Below are positions 35,267 through 45,264 of a DNA stretch of 64,000 bases, piece by piece (position 1 is the stretch's first letter; every line of letters starts with the position of its first letter). This DNA comes from Streptococcus sp. HMSC074B11 (GTDB lineage: Bacteria; Bacillota; Bacilli; Lactobacillales; Streptococcaceae). The stretch covers positions 521-64,520 of the forward strand of contig NZ_KV794309.1 of assembly GCF_001808705.1 (NCBI RefSeq), read 5' to 3'. The notes under the pieces were generated by a model. That model ran no database searches. It was not told the DNA's origin and was given only the letters and a program-made list of their open reading frames with translations. The position numbers and the translations under genes are program-made.

Positions 35267-35938
35267 ATGATCAAAATTCTATTAGTGGAAGATGACCTAG
35301 GCCTATCAAATTCAGTCTTTGATTTTTTGGATGATTTTGCGGATGTCATGCAGGTTTTTGATGGCGAAGAAGGTCTTTATGAGGCCGAAAGTGGTGTTTA
35401 TGACTTGATTTTATTGGACTTGATGTTACCTGAGAAAAATGGGTTCCAAGTTTTAAAAGAATTGCGTGAAAAAGGGATTTCGACTCCTGTTCTGATCATG
35501 ACAGCCAAGGAAAGTCTTGATGATAAGGGACATGGATTTGAGCTTGGGGCAGATGATTATCTAACAAAACCATTTTATCTAGAAGAGCTCAAGATGCGTA
35601 TCCAAGCACTGCTCAAACGTTCTGGTAAGTTCAATGAAAATACCCTTTCCTATGGTGATTTGACTGTCAATCTCTCTACTAATGAGGTTAAAGTCAATGA
35701 GACTGCTGTTGAATTATTGGGTAAAGAATTTGATATCTTGGTTTATTTCCTCCAAAATCAAAATGTAATCTTACCCAAAACCCAGATTTTTGACCGTTTG
35801 TGGGGATTTGACAGTGACACAACCATCTCCGTGGTAGAAGTCTATGTATCAAAAGTTCGTAAGAAATTAAAGGGCTCAGTCTTTGCTGAAAACCTCCAGA
35901 CCTTGCGTAGTGTTGGGTATATTTTAAAACATGTTTAA
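35267..35938 (+). CDS. ciaR: Response regulator CiaR
   Basis: The 223-residue OmpR-type regulator has a receiver domain (acidic D9/D10, phosphoacceptor D51 in LLDLMLP, K100 region) and a winged-helix DNA-binding domain (about 130-222). It closely matches pneumococcal CiaR, which controls csRNAs, htrA and competence. The start is ATG 35267 with AAGGAGG; TTG 35264 would be one codon longer. It overlaps ciaH by 8 bp. Confidence 0.95.
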   Translation: MIKILLVEDDLGLSNSVFDFLDDFADVMQVFDGEEGLYEAESGVYDLILLDLMLPEKNGFQVLKELREKGISTPVLIMTAKESLDDKGHGFELGADDYLTKPFYLEELKMRIQALLKRSGKFNENTLSYGDLTVNLSTNEVKVNETAVELLGKEFDILVYFLQNQNVILPKTQIFDRLWGFDSDTTISVVEVYVSKVRKKLKGSVFAENLQTLRSVGYILKHV

Positions 35939-37265
35939 AAAAATTAAAAAGAATTGGTATGCGGAGGATTTTAGTTATTTTATCCGTAATTTTGGAGTAT
36001 TTACTCTGATTTTCTCTGCTATGACCTTGATTATCTTGCAGGTTATGCACTCCAGTCTCTACACATCGGTGGATGAAAAACTCTTATCACTGAGCAAAAA
36101 TCCTCAGGACGTTATTCAATTGGCGGTCAATCGTGCAACTGAGGACGTTAAGGATTTAGGTAGTGCCAATGTTGCTCCAGCTTCTGATAAAAAACCAACG
36201 GTTAGTTCCAATACGGAAGTGATATTGCTAGATTCAAATTTGAATCAATTAGTGACTGGCAACCGCTTTTTAGGTCTTGATAAGATTACTTTTAATAAAA
36301 AGGATTTGAATCATATTCGACAACTTCATGTTCAGAATAGTTATGGTCAGGACGAGATTTACCGAGTGATTCTATCTGAAATAAATATCGATTCTGTCTC
36401 GACCAATATTAAGTATGCAGCGGTTTTGATAAATACCAGTCAGATAGAGCAAATTAGTCAAAATCATGAGCAATTAATCGTGGTAGTCATGGCTAGCTTC
36501 TGGATTTTATCCATTATTGCCAGCCTTTATCTTGCGCGTGTCAGTGTTAAACCTTTACTTGAAAGCATGCAAAAGCAACAGAGTTTTGTGGAAAATGCCA
36601 GTCATGAGCTACGAACTCCATTAGCTGTTCTGCAAAATCGTCTAGAAACTCTTTTCAGAAAACCTGAGGCAACTATTATGGAGTCAAGTGAGAGTATTGC
36701 TTCCAGTCTAGAAGAAGTTCGGAATATGCGCTTTTTAACGACTAATCTTCTTAATTTAGCTCGTCGTGATGACGGCATTAAACCGGAATTAGGAGAGGTA
36801 GAGCCAGACTTCTTTAACACAACTTTTACCAACTATGAAATGATTGCGTCTGAAAATAACCGTGCTTTTCATTTTGAAAATCGCATCCATCGGACCATCA
36901 TAACAGATAAGCTTCTTCTTAAACAACTGATGACTATCTTGTTTGACAATGCTGTCAAGTACACAGAAGAAGAAGGAGAAATTCATTTTGTAATCGCTGC
37001 GACAGAGCGTACCCTCTATTTGTCAGTGGCTGATGATGGAATCGGTATTTCTTCAGTAGATAAAAAGAAAATTTTTGATCGTTTTTACAGGGTTGATAAG
37101 GCTCGTACTCGGCAAAAAGGTGGTTTTGGGTTAGGCTTATCCTTAGCCAAACAGATTGTCGATGCTCTTAAAGGAACCATCAGTGTCAAAGATAACAAAC
37201 CTCATGGTACTATTTTTGAAGTAAAAATTGCCATTCAAACACCATCCAAGCGTAAAAATAAATAA
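35931..37265 (+). CDS. ciaH: Sensor histidine kinase CiaH
   Basis: The 444-residue kinase has two membrane helices (about 22-40 and 182-202) around an extracellular sensor of about 140 residues. The H-box [10 protein letters not shown] carries H225; N-box LFDNAVKYT, then DDGIGIS and GFGLGLS complete the HATPase. Together with CiaR it forms the CiaRH system, linked to cell-wall stress, beta-lactam tolerance and competence control. Confidence 0.95.
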   Translation: MFKKIKKNWYAEDFSYFIRNFGVFTLIFSAMTLIILQVMHSSLYTSVDEKLLSLSKNPQDVIQLAVNRATEDVKDLGSANVAPASDKKPTVSSNTEVILLDSNLNQLVTGNRFLGLDKITFNKKDLNHIRQLHVQNSYGQDEIYRVILSEINIDSVSTNIKYAAVLINTSQIEQISQNHEQLIVVVMASFWILSIIASLYLARVSVKPLLESMQKQQSFVENASHELRTPLAVLQNRLETLFRKPEATIMESSESIASSLEEVRNMRFLTTNLLNLARRDDGIKPELGEVEPDFFNTTFTNYEMIASENNRAFHFENRIHRTIITDKLLLKQLMTILFDNAVKYTEEEGEIHFVIAATERTLYLSVADDGIGISSVDKKKIFDRFYRVDKARTRQKGGFGLGLSLAKQIVDALKGTISVKDNKPHGTIFEVKIAIQTPSKRKNK

Positions 37266-37268
37266 GAA

Positions 37269-37322
37269 AAGGCTGTGACTTAGAAAGCGGTAGACCAAGT
37301 ATCGCTTTTCTAGTCGCAGCTC
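37269..37322 (+). repeat. Long imperfect hairpin after ciaH
   Basis: GGCTGTGACTTAGAAAGCGGTA pairs with TATCGCTTTTCTAGTCGCAGCT (about 20 pairs with G-U pairs and two single-base bulges), written here in two arms of under 23 bases each: core GTGACTTAGAAAGCG and CGCTTTTCTAGTCGC. It may be a 3' stabiliser or part of ciaRH termination. Confidence 0.6.
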
Positions 37323-37343
37323 TTTAGCTATCGTAGAAAAAAT

Positions 37344-37369
37344 AGGTAGGGACAAAAATCCCGACCTTT
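37344..37369. terminator. Bidirectional terminator between ciaH and DUF3270 gene
   Basis: AGGTAGGGA/TCCCGACCT stem (one mismatch) with A and T runs on both sides. Confidence 0.75.
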
Positions 37370-37374
37370 TGAAT

Positions 37375-37650
37375 CTAATATAATTTCTTCTTAATTATCG
37401 AACGTTGAATGTTTGATGCTGCTAAACTCAAGGCAATTGCTAGGCTAAAAGCCAGAACTGTATTGAACTTGAGGGCTAAAAAGATAAAGCTAAACAAGGC
37501 TAAAAAGACGCAAAAACAAGCAATGTTTACAAAGAAAAGGACTTCCTTCAAACTAGCAACGGAAGTGGTTTCTGGAACATAGTCTTGGTATAGCGTTGTT
37601 TGAGTTTCCTCTTCTTCAAACTCATACGATTGATATTTTCTTACGGGCAT
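37375..37650 (-). CDS. DUF3270 family membrane protein
   Basis: The 91-residue protein has an acidic N-terminal half (EFEEEETQTTLYQD) and two membrane helices (about 37-60 and 63-82) before a basic end (RSIIKKKLY). It matches the streptococcal DUF3270 family, function unknown. AAGGAG precedes the ATG. It is convergent with ciaRH. Confidence 0.8.
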   Translation of the reverse strand: MPVRKYQSYEFEEEETQTTLYQDYVPETTSVASLKEVLFFVNIACFCVFLALFSFIFLALKFNTVLAFSLAIALSLAASNIQRSIIKKKLY

Positions 37651-37772
37651 GATTCTCTCCTTAACAGTACTCTTTCATTTTACCATTTTTCAAGAAAAAA
37701 ATTATTACAGTAAGGTTACAAAAATAATAAGTAAATTTATCATTTTAGGGAATAGCTGATTCTTCAGAAATG

Positions 37773-37781
37773 TGGTATAAT
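37773..37781 (+). promoter_or_regulatory. Extended -10 of a probably leaderless transcript (U32 gene)
   Basis: TGGTATAAT ends at 37781, seven bases before the ATG at 37789. A usual start distance puts the first transcribed base at or next to the A of ATG. Confidence 0.65.
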
Positions 37782-37788
37782 TTTTCTT

Positions 37789-38718
37789 ATGGAAAAGATT
37801 ATTATTACAGCAACTGCTGAAAGCATTGAACAAGTAAAAGAATTACTAGAAGCGGGAGTTGACCGCATCTATGTCGGTGAGAAAGATTTTGGACTTCGTT
37901 TGCCAAAGACTTTTTCTTATGATGAACTGAGAACCATCGCTGGTCTGGTTCATGATGCAGGTAAGGAACTGATTGTAGCGGCTAATGCCCTCATGCACCA
38001 AGATATGATGGATCGTATCAAACCCTTTCTTGATTTCTTGGAAGAAATTAAAACAGACTACATTACTGTTGGGGATGCGGGTGTCTTTTATGTTGTCAAT
38101 CGTGATGGTTATTCTTTTAAAACTATCTATGATGCCTCAACGATGGTAACTAGCAGCCGTCAGATCAATTTCTGGGGGCAAAAGGCTGGCGCTTCTGAGG
38201 CAGTATTGGCTCGTGAAATTCCATCAGCTGAACTCTTTAAAATGCCTGAAATTTTGGAAATTCCTGCTGAAGTTTTGGTCTATGGAGCAAGTGTTATCCA
38301 CCACTCTAAGCGTCCACTCTTGCAGAATTACTATAATTTTACTCAGATTGATGATGAAAAAACACGTCAACGCGACCTCTTCTTAGCAGAGCCTAGTGAT
38401 CCAGATAGTCACTACTCAATTTTTGAAGATAATCATGGAACTCACATTTTTGCCAATAACGACCTTGATTTGATGACCAAATTGCCAGAGTTGGTAGAGC
38501 ATGGTTTCACTCATTGGAAACTAGAAGGACTTTATACTCCAGGTCAAGATTTTGTTGAGATTGCAAAGCTCTTCATCCAAGCACGTAGCTTGATTCAAGA
38601 GGGAAGCTTTACGCATGACCAAGCCTTCTTGTTGGATGAGGAAGTCCGTAAACTTCATCCCAAAAATCGTTTCCTTGACACAGGATTTTATGACTACGAT
38701 CCTGACATGGTTAAATAA
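37789..38718 (+). CDS. U32 family protein (TrhP1/YrrN-like)
   Basis: The 309-residue protein has the U32 TIM-like fold: AGVDRIYVGEKDFGLR, AANALMHQ and TVGDAGVFY. It is the short form comparable to B. subtilis YrrN (TrhP1), which with YrrO hydroxylates U34 of tRNA. That assignment is from family length and is uncertain, since YrrO-like is not adjacent here. There is no ribosome site: the -10 box ends 7 bases before the ATG. It has its own terminator. Confidence 0.82.
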   Translation: MEKIIITATAESIEQVKELLEAGVDRIYVGEKDFGLRLPKTFSYDELRTIAGLVHDAGKELIVAANALMHQDMMDRIKPFLDFLEEIKTDYITVGDAGVFYVVNRDGYSFKTIYDASTMVTSSRQINFWGQKAGASEAVLAREIPSAELFKMPEILEIPAEVLVYGASVIHHSKRPLLQNYYNFTQIDDEKTRQRDLFLAEPSDPDSHYSIFEDNHGTHIFANNDLDLMTKLPELVEHGFTHWKLEGLYTPGQDFVEIAKLFIQARSLIQEGSFTHDQAFLLDEEVRKLHPKNRFLDTGFYDYDPDMVK

Positions 38719-38723
38719 GAATC

Positions 38724-38754
38724 AGAAACCCGAAATAAAATGTTCGGGTTTTTC
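38724..38754 (+). terminator. Terminator of the U32 gene
   Basis: GAAACCCGAA/TTCGGGTTTTTC stem with ATAAAATG loop. Confidence 0.85.
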
Positions 38755-38764
38755 TAGTGCAAGG

Positions 38765-38793
38765 ATGAATTTAAAGCGTATTCATGTTATAAT
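38765..38793 (+). promoter_or_regulatory. Promoter of rpiA with inverted repeat
   Basis: The -10 TATAAT is at 38788-38793. ATGAAT and ATTCAT (38765-38785, 9-bp spacer) form an inverted repeat just upstream that could be an operator. Confidence 0.5.
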
Positions 38794-38823
38794 AGAAGTA
38801 ACTTTTTGTTTGGAGGTGTTTAA

Positions 38824-39507
38824 GTGGAAAATCTGAAAAAAATAGCAGGCATCAAGGCTGCTGAGTTCGTAACCGATGGAATGGTTGTAGGACTTGGAAC
38901 AGGCTCGACTGCCTATTATTTCGTAGAGGAGATTGGTCGTAGAATCAAGGAGGAAGGACTTCAAATTACAGCCGTAACGACTTCAAGTGTAACGACAAAA
39001 CAGGCAAAAGGATTGAATATACCGCTTAAGTCTATTGATGATGTGGATGAAGTTGATGTGACTGTTGATGGAGCTGATGAGGTGGATCGTCAGTTTAATG
39101 GTATCAAAGGAGGCGGTGGCGCACTTCTAATGGAAAAAGTAGTTGCGACACCAACTAAACAGTATATCTGGGTGGTAGATGAGAGCAAGATGGTTGAGAA
39201 ACTGGGCGCTTTCAAACTACCTGTCGAAGTTGTCCAATACGGAGCAGAACAGGTTTTCCGTCGTTTTGAAAAAGCTGGTTATAAGCCAAGTTTTCGTGAA
39301 AAAAATGGCCAACGCTTTGTGACGGATATGAAAAATTTCATCATTGACCTTGATTTAGGTGTTATTGAAGATCCGATCGCTTTTGGTCGTCAATTGGATC
39401 TTCAGGTTGGTGTTGTTGAGCACGGTTTATTTAATCAAATGGTTGATAAAGTGATCGTTGCAGGACAAGCTGGCGTTCAGGTTTTAACTTCAACAAAAGG
39501 GAAATAA
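38824..39507 (+). CDS. rpiA: Ribose-5-phosphate isomerase A
   Basis: The 227-residue enzyme interconverts ribose-5-P and ribulose-5-P. The motifs are GLGTGSTA (phosphate binding), DGADEVD (catalytic acids) and [11 protein letters not shown]. It starts at GTG 38824, with GGAGG seven bases upstream. First gene of the rpiA-deoB-DUF1697-punA group, which links nucleoside ribose to the pentose-phosphate pathway. Confidence 0.95.
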   Translation: MENLKKIAGIKAAEFVTDGMVVGLGTGSTAYYFVEEIGRRIKEEGLQITAVTTSSVTTKQAKGLNIPLKSIDDVDEVDVTVDGADEVDRQFNGIKGGGGALLMEKVVATPTKQYIWVVDESKMVEKLGAFKLPVEVVQYGAEQVFRRFEKAGYKPSFREKNGQRFVTDMKNFIIDLDLGVIEDPIAFGRQLDLQVGVVEHGLFNQMVDKVIVAGQAGVQVLTSTKGK

Positions 39508-39519
39508 AGGAGGCAAATG

Positions 39520-40731
39520 ATGTCAAAATTTAAACGTATTCACTTGGTGGTACTCGATTCTGTAGGAATCGGTGCAGCACCAGATGCTAATAACTTTGTC
39601 AATGCAGGGGTTCCAGATGGAGCATCTGATACATTAGGACACATCTCTAAATCAGTTGGTTTGAATGTACCGAATATGGCTAAGATTGGTCTTGGGAACA
39701 TCGAGCGTGAGACAGCACTAAAAACTGTTCCCGCAGAAGCAAATCCTAGTGGTTACTACACTAAACTTGAGGAAGTGTCATTAGGTAAAGACACCATGAC
39801 AGGTCACTGGGAAATCATGGGCCTCAATATCACTGAACCTTTCGATACTTTCTGGAATGGATTCCCAGAAGAAATCCTTACAAAGATTGAAGAATTTTCA
39901 GGTCGTAAAGTAATCCGTGAAGCAAACAAACCTTACTCAGGAACTGCTGTTATCGATGATTTTGGACCACGTCAAATGGAAACAGGCGAGTTGATCATCT
40001 ATACATCAGCTGACCCGGTTCTTCAAATAGCTGCTCACGAAGATATTATTCCTTTGGATGAACTTTACCGTATCTGTGAGTACGCTCGTTCGATTACATT
40101 GGAACGTCCATCTCTTCTAGGTCGTATCATTGCACGTCCTTATGTTGGGGAGCCTGGAAACTTCACACGTACTGCAAATCGTCGTGACTTGGCTGTATCA
40201 CCATTTGCTCCAACAGTTTTGGACAAACTCAACGAAGCAGGTATTGATACTTACTCAGTAGGTAAGATTAGCGATATCTTTAATGGTGCTGGGGTGAACC
40301 ATGATATGGGCCACAATAAGTCAAATAGCCATGGAATTGATACGCTTTTGACAACAATGGGACTTGCTGAGTTTGAAAAAGGATTTTCATTTACTAACTT
40401 GGTCGACTTTGATGCACTTTACGGTCACCGCCGTGATCCACATGGTTACCGCGACTGCTTGCACGAGTTTGATGAACGATTGCCAGAGCTTATCGCTGCT
40501 ATGAGAGAAGATGATTTACTCATGATTACTGCTGATCATGGTAATGACCCTACTTATGCAGGTACAGACCATACTCGTGAATACATTCCACTTTTGGCCT
40601 ACAGCCCATCACTAAAAGGAAATGGACACCTACCAATCGGTCATTTTGCTGATATTTCTGCGACAATCGCTGATAACTTTGGCGTAGATAAGGCTATGAT
40701 TGGTGAAAGTTTCTTAGATAAATTGGTTTAA
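39520..40731 (+). CDS. deoB: Phosphopentomutase
   Basis: The 403-residue alkaline-phosphatase-superfamily enzyme converts (deoxy)ribose-1-P to the 5-phosphate. Metal and phosphothreonine motifs: [21 protein letters not shown], and [10 protein letters not shown], with ADHGNDPT near the end. The second of two ATGs (39517, 39520) was chosen by spacing from AGGAGG. Ten bases follow the rpiA stop. Confidence 0.96.
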   Translation: MSKFKRIHLVVLDSVGIGAAPDANNFVNAGVPDGASDTLGHISKSVGLNVPNMAKIGLGNIERETALKTVPAEANPSGYYTKLEEVSLGKDTMTGHWEIMGLNITEPFDTFWNGFPEEILTKIEEFSGRKVIREANKPYSGTAVIDDFGPRQMETGELIIYTSADPVLQIAAHEDIIPLDELYRICEYARSITLERPSLLGRIIARPYVGEPGNFTRTANRRDLAVSPFAPTVLDKLNEAGIDTYSVGKISDIFNGAGVNHDMGHNKSNSHGIDTLLTTMGLAEFEKGFSFTNLVDFDALYGHRRDPHGYRDCLHEFDERLPELIAAMREDDLLMITADHGNDPTYAGTDHTREYIPLLAYSPSLKGNGHLPIGHFADISATIADNFGVDKAMIGESFLDKLV

Positions 40732-40732
40732 G

Positions 40733-41293
40733 ATGACTCGCTTGGCATTACTGGTTAGAGGGATCAATGTCGGTGGAAAACATAAGGTGGTCATGGCCCA
40801 GATTCGGCAAGAATTGACAGAGTTGGGATTAGAAACTGTTGAAACCTACATCAATAGTGGCAATATTTTCTTTGACACAAGTATCTCGAAGACTCAACTA
40901 GTGGAGATCTTACAGGCTTTCTTTGACAAGCATTATCCATTTATCCAACATTTTTCCTTGTTAAGTCAAGAAGATTATGAAGAGGAGCTTAGAACTCTTC
41001 CGGAATGGTGGTTACAAGAAATGGCTCGAAAGGATGTTCTCTTTTATACTGAGGGACTGGATACCAAGCAAGTCATTGAGAAAGTCGAAAGTATGGAACT
41101 GGTAGATGAAGTGCTTCATTTCGGGAAACTGGGAATCTTCTGGGGCAAATTCTCAGAAGAAACCTATAGCAAAACAGCCTATCACAAGTACCTGCTAAAG
41201 ATGCCTTTTTATCGTAATATTACGATTCGAAATGCAAAAACCTTTGACAAAATCGGTCAATTTTTAAAAGATTATGAAGGAGACAGACAATGA
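40733..41293 (+). CDS. DUF1697 family protein
   Basis: The 186-residue protein starts TRLALLVRGINVGGKHKVVM, the DUF1697 signature, and has TYINSGNIFF. The structure of family members is known but not the function. It is one base after deoB and overlaps punA by 4 bp, so it is part of the nucleoside operon; this placement could hint at a nucleoside-related role. Confidence 0.85.
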   Translation: MTRLALLVRGINVGGKHKVVMAQIRQELTELGLETVETYINSGNIFFDTSISKTQLVEILQAFFDKHYPFIQHFSLLSQEDYEEELRTLPEWWLQEMARKDVLFYTEGLDTKQVIEKVESMELVDEVLHFGKLGIFWGKFSEETYSKTAYHKYLLKMPFYRNITIRNAKTFDKIGQFLKDYEGDRQ

Positions 41294-42099
41294 CATTATT
41301 AGCAAAAATCAATGAAACAGCTGCTTTCTTAAAAGAAAAGGGAGTAGAAGCACCAGAGTTTGGCTTGATTCTTGGATCAGGACTGGGAGAACTTGCTGAA
41401 GAAATTGAAAATCCAGTTGTGGTAGACTATGCTGAGATTCCAAACTGGGGACGTTCGACTGTTGTTGGACACGCTGGAAAATTGGTGTACGGTGAACTTG
41501 CAGGACGTAAAGTCTTGGCCCTTCAAGGACGTTTCCATTTCTATGAAGGAAATCCGCTGGAAGTTGTTACTTTCCCAGTTCGTGTTATGAAAGTTTTGGG
41601 CTGTGAAGGTGTGATTGTTACCAATGCTGCTGGTGGTATCGGCTTTGGTCCTGGTACTTTGATGGCTATCACTGACCACATCAATATGACAGGCCAAAAC
41701 CCTCTAATCGGTGAAAACTTAGATGACTTCGGTCCACGTTTCCCAGACATGTCAAAAGCCTACACTCCAGAATACCGTGCTACAGCTCATGCAGTTGCTG
41801 AAAAGCTTGGTGTTAAACTTGATGACGGTGTTTATATCGGTGTAACTGGTCCAACTTATGAAACTCCAGCTGAAATCCGTGCTTATAAGACACTTGGTGC
41901 AGACGCTGTCGGAATGTCAACCGTTCCTGAAGTTATCGTTGCAGTACACTCTGGCTTGAAGGTTCTTGGTATTTCATGTATTACCAACTTTGCGGCTGGT
42001 TTCCAAGAGGAACTTAACCACGAAGAAGTAGTAGAAGTTACCGAACGTGTCAAAGGAGACTTTAAAGGATTGCTTAAAGCTATTCTTGCAGAATTGTAA
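41290..42099 (+). CDS. punA: Purine nucleoside phosphorylase (trimeric, PunA)
   Basis: The 269-residue trimeric class enzyme cleaves inosine and guanosine. Motifs: LGSGLGEL (phosphate site), GRFHFYEG, TNAAGGIG, GPTYETPAEIRA and GMSTVPEV; the base-binding N in ITNFAAG. AAGGAG precedes the start. Another phosphorylase (deoD) is 2.3 kb downstream, so both PNP types occur in one cluster. Confidence 0.95.
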   Translation: MTLLAKINETAAFLKEKGVEAPEFGLILGSGLGELAEEIENPVVVDYAEIPNWGRSTVVGHAGKLVYGELAGRKVLALQGRFHFYEGNPLEVVTFPVRVMKVLGCEGVIVTNAAGGIGFGPGTLMAITDHINMTGQNPLIGENLDDFGPRFPDMSKAYTPEYRATAHAVAEKLGVKLDDGVYIGVTGPTYETPAEIRAYKTLGADAVGMSTVPEVIVAVHSGLKVLGISCITNFAAGFQEELNHEEVVEVTERVKGDFKGLLKAILAEL

Positions 42100-42103
42100 G
42101 ACT

Positions 42104-43264
42104 ATGAGAGTACGACTCCAAAGTATGCCCTATGGACTGAGAGTGCTTCTAGCCACTTTATCATTAGGAATAGGGACGGGTCTGGTCGGAATTGCCTGTC
42201 ATTATCTACTAGAAGGGGTGCAAGGGCTGGCTTTTGGCCAAGATGAGTCGGATTTAATCCAGCAATTTCAAGAAGCTGGAGGTCTCCGTAGATTTTTGGT
42301 CTTATGTGTGACTGGGTGCTTGGCAGCTGGTTTTTGGTATGTCTTGCAAAAGCGTTATAAGATTCTGTCTATTCGCCAGCAAATTGACTTAGCTGGAGAC
42401 AGGGAACCAGCGCTCTTAGTCCACCTCTTTCATGCAGGGATGCAGGTTGCGATTGTCGGAGCAGGTGCATCGGTCGGAAAAGAAGGAGCACCACGTGAGG
42501 TCGGGGCTCTTCTAGCTGGTCGCTTGGCGAAAGGTTTTTCTCTAGCCCTCAAAGAGCGAAAAGTCTTGGTCGCATGTGGTGCTGGAGCTGGTTTAGCTGC
42601 GGTCTATCAAGTTCCCTTTGCCAGTAGCTTGTTTGTCTTTGAGACCTTAGGGTTGGCCTATCACTGGAAAAATGTCTTACTGGTTTTGTCCAGTACTTAT
42701 CTAGCGGCCTGGGTCGCTCAGTCCATCATTGGTCAGGAGGCTATTTATCACCTGTCCGCAGTCTCATGGTCGGCTAGCAGTTTCTTTCAGGCTATTGTGA
42801 TTGCTTTCTTGGTTACTCCCTTGGCTCTGGTCTTTGCTTTCCTCGCCAAGCGGGCTAGTCACAAACGGCGGAAGGATGGGACGATTCTTTGGGCTCTTCC
42901 TCTAGCCTTTCTAGTGCTGGGGAGCCTAGTAGCCTTTTTCCCTATCTTTATGGGGAATGGCCAGGTACTAGCGCAAGCCCTCTTGTCTAGCCAGTCAATT
43001 CCTTATCTTCCACTGGCTCTTGCAGTGAAGGGGATTCTGGTTTATCTCCTCTTGCGCAATGGTGCTTATGGGGGAACTTTAACACCATCATTTGCCTTAG
43101 GTATTGGCTCTGGCTATCTAGTGACCTTGCTTTTGACAGCAGTTGGGATTCATCTAGATCCTGCTCTAGGGATGTTACTAGGAGCGACCGTCTTTTTGGG
43201 GGCGACCTTAAAAGCTCCTCTGACAGCCATTGCCCTGAGCCTTGGATTTACAGGCCAAACTTGA
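42104..43264 (+). pseudogene. ClC chloride channel/transporter, C-terminus cut by in-frame TGA
   Basis: The 386-residue ClC-type membrane protein has about ten helices and the selectivity motif GKEGAPREVGA. The frame stops at TGA 43262-43264 after GFTGQT, yet the same frame continues with SLTIPLVLAAG and ends KRWEKKR with a natural TGA at 43337-43339. That distal TGA overlaps the ATG of the next gene (ATGA at 43336-43339), the layout of coupled genes. So the original product was about 411 residues, and the last helix end and tail (24 residues) are missing. Function may be retained or reduced. The start has only a weak ribosome site after punA. Confidence 0.85.
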
Positions 43265-43335
43265 AGTTTGACAATTCCGCTTGTACTTGCGGCTGGTCTG
43301 TCTTACGTGATTCGAAAGAGATGGGAGAAGAAACG

Positions 43336-44046
43336 ATGAAGGTACATTTTGTACTGCATGAAACCTTTGAAGTGCCGGGCGCTTATCTAAAATGGGCGCA
43401 GGAGCGTGGCCATCAAGTGACCACGACCAAAGTCTATGAGAATGAAGCATTACCAGAGACAGTGGATGAGATCGACTTTTTGATCGTAATGGGAGGACCT
43501 CAATCGCCAGATGAAGATCGGGAAACTTTTCCATACTACGATCCTCAGGCAGAGATTGAGCTGATTCAAAAGGCTATGAAGGCAGATCGTTATATTGTTG
43601 GTGTCTGTCTTGGTGCTCAACTCTTGTCTGTTGCTTATGGCGCAGAGTATGAACATAGTCCAGAACGTGAGATTGGTGTTTTTCCAATAACGCTAACTGA
43701 AGCTGGATTAAAAGACAATCATGTCAAAGTTTTTGGACCAACTCTAATTACTGGTCACTGGCATGGCGATATGCCAGGATTGACAGAGGATGCTATCGTC
43801 CTTGCGACCAGTCAAGGTTGTCCACGTCAGATTATTCGCTTCAGTCCTAAACATTATGCCTTCCAAGCTCATTTGGAATTTGATCCAGAAACAGTAGAGC
43901 TCTTAATTGCTGCGGATGGCGAAGAAGTTTTGGAAGAACAAAGCAAAAAATTGACTTATGTTCAAAAGCCTGAAGCTATTCGTAACTATGCTTATCGAGA
44001 AATGAATGCAAAACTCTTTGCATTTTTGGATTCATTAACAAATTAA
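43336..44046 (+). CDS. Class I glutamine amidotransferase
   Basis: The 236-residue protein has the nucleophile C91 in GVCLGAQL, with H and E partners near the end of the domain (QAHLEFD). It resembles GMP-synthase-like GATase proteins (YfeJ type), which may act alone. ATG 43336 (GGGAGAAG upstream) is preferred to the in-frame ATG at 43321. The gene was originally coupled to the ClC gene through an ATGA overlap. Confidence 0.88.
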   Translation: MKVHFVLHETFEVPGAYLKWAQERGHQVTTTKVYENEALPETVDEIDFLIVMGGPQSPDEDRETFPYYDPQAEIELIQKAMKADRYIVGVCLGAQLLSVAYGAEYEHSPEREIGVFPITLTEAGLKDNHVKVFGPTLITGHWHGDMPGLTEDAIVLATSQGCPRQIIRFSPKHYAFQAHLEFDPETVELLIAADGEEVLEEQSKKLTYVQKPEAIRNYAYREMNAKLFAFLDSLTN

Positions 44047-44068
44047 AAATAATAGAAAGGTAGAGCAT

Positions 44069-44086
44069 GTGTTCAGATTTGAACAC
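44069..44086 (+). repeat. deoD-leader hairpin element, copy A
   Basis: GTGTTCAGATTTGAACAC is a perfect 7-bp stem with a GATT loop, within the sequence AGAAAGGTAGAGCATGTG... through CGAGCGGAAA that recurs at 44263-44304. It starts 351 bp before deoD. This 351-bp gap (44047-44397) contains no recognised gene. Confidence 0.75.
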
Positions 44087-44136
44087 GAGCGGAAAACTTT
44101 TCTAATTACTCAATTAAAAAAGAAAGGATGGGTTAA

Positions 44137-44160
44137 CCGTATTAGTTGAACTGAATACGG
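44137..44160 (+). repeat. deoD-leader inverted repeat
   Basis: CCGTATT and AATACGG (7 bp) flank AGTTGAACTG. It is followed by GAGGAG and a GTG-TAA start-stop codon pair (44171-44176). Confidence 0.5.
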
Positions 44161-44260
44161 GAGGAGAACTGTGTAAAAAAGATAAAATGTCTAGCATTTA
44201 CAATGCGTCGCCAGTTTCCTATTTTTACTTTGTTCTCTGTCGCCTGTCTTGTATATCAAA

Positions 44261-44382
44261 AAGAAAGGTAGAGCGTGTGTTCAGATTTGAACACGAGCGG
44301 AAAGCTCGGAAAATAGATAATCTGACTGTGAAATCAGGATTTCTCGTCAGATTCCTAATTTTCAGTCGCTTTCTGGTCGCTC
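44261..44382 (+). repeat. deoD-leader hairpin copy B plus nested long hairpin
   Basis: GTGTTCAGATTTGAACAC recurs at 44277-44294. Directly after it GAGCG-GAAAG (44295-44304) and CTTTC..CGCTC (44369-44382) close a long stem that also pairs GAAAAT/ATTTTC, AATCTGAC/GTCAGATT and GAAATC/GATTTC. Alternatively CGAGC-GGAAA-GCTCG forms a small hairpin. The stem ends 15 bp before the deoD ATG. Such overlapping alternatives suggest regulation of deoD or a mobile repeat. Confidence 0.7.
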
Positions 44383-44397
44383 TTTGTATCATAAACT

Positions 44398-45108
44398 ATG
44401 TCTATCCATATTGCTGCTAAGCAGGGTGAAATTGCTGATAAAATTCTTCTTCCTGGGGATCCTCTTCGTGCGAAGTTTATCGCTGAGAATTTTCTTGAAG
44501 ACGCTGTATGCTTCAATGAAGTCCGTAACATGTTTGGTTACACTGGAACTTACAAGGGCCATCGTGTATCTGTCATGGGAACAGGGATGGGAATGCCATC
44601 AATCTCCATCTATGCGCGTGAATTGATTGTCGATTACGGTGTGAAGAAATTGATCCGTGTCGGAACTGCTGGTTCTTTGAATGAGGATGTTCATGTCCGT
44701 GAATTGGTCTTGGCGCAAGCAGCTGCAACCAACTCAAACATCATCCGCAATGACTGGCCTCAATATGATTTTCCACAAATCGCTAGCTTTGATTTACTTG
44801 ATAAAGCCTACCATATTGCCAAAGACCTTGGCATGACCACTCACGTTGGTAATGTCTTGTCTTCAGATGTTTTCTACTCAAACTACTTTGAAAAAAATAT
44901 CGAACTTGGTAAATGGGGAGTCAAGGCTGTAGAAATGGAAGCAGCGGCGCTGTACTATCTTGCTGCCCAACACCATGTTGATGCTCTTGCTATCATGACT
45001 ATTTCAGATAGTTTGGTTAATCCAGATGAAGATACAACTGCAGAAGAGCGCCAAAATACTTTCACAGATATGATGAAAGTTGGTCTAGAAACCTTGATTG
45101 CAGACTAA
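44398..45108 (+). CDS. deoD: Purine nucleoside phosphorylase DeoD-type
   Basis: The 236-residue hexameric PNP cleaves purine (deoxy)nucleosides, including adenosine. Signature motifs: [23 protein letters not shown] and [10 protein letters not shown]. The start has no AGGAG; the ATG follows a structured leader (44047-44397). A short open frame (44187-44420) overlaps the ATG by 23 bp, so translational coupling is possible, though the frame may just reflect repeats. Confidence 0.96.
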   Translation: MSIHIAAKQGEIADKILLPGDPLRAKFIAENFLEDAVCFNEVRNMFGYTGTYKGHRVSVMGTGMGMPSISIYARELIVDYGVKKLIRVGTAGSLNEDVHVRELVLAQAAATNSNIIRNDWPQYDFPQIASFDLLDKAYHIAKDLGMTTHVGNVLSSDVFYSNYFEKNIELGKWGVKAVEMEAAALYYLAAQHHVDALAIMTISDSLVNPDEDTTAEERQNTFTDMMKVGLETLIAD

Positions 45109-45264
45109 AGTTAGATTCCATTCATGTGATTACTCTTGTTCTCAAAATGATAAGCATGTTCATTGCTTCAATCTTCTAATAGATGAGAATAAGGACTTTG
45201 AAGAAAGTCAAATTATGTCAAAGGACCAAAAGTAGTCAGTTTAACATTTAAATCATGATCAAAT

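Noticed and set aside
44187-44420. 77-codon open frame in the deoD leader overlapping the deoD start
   Set aside because: It lies over the repeated hairpins, has no ribosome site at a usable distance and no recognisable protein family. It is treated as a by-product of the repeats; a coupling role is mentioned only as a possibility.
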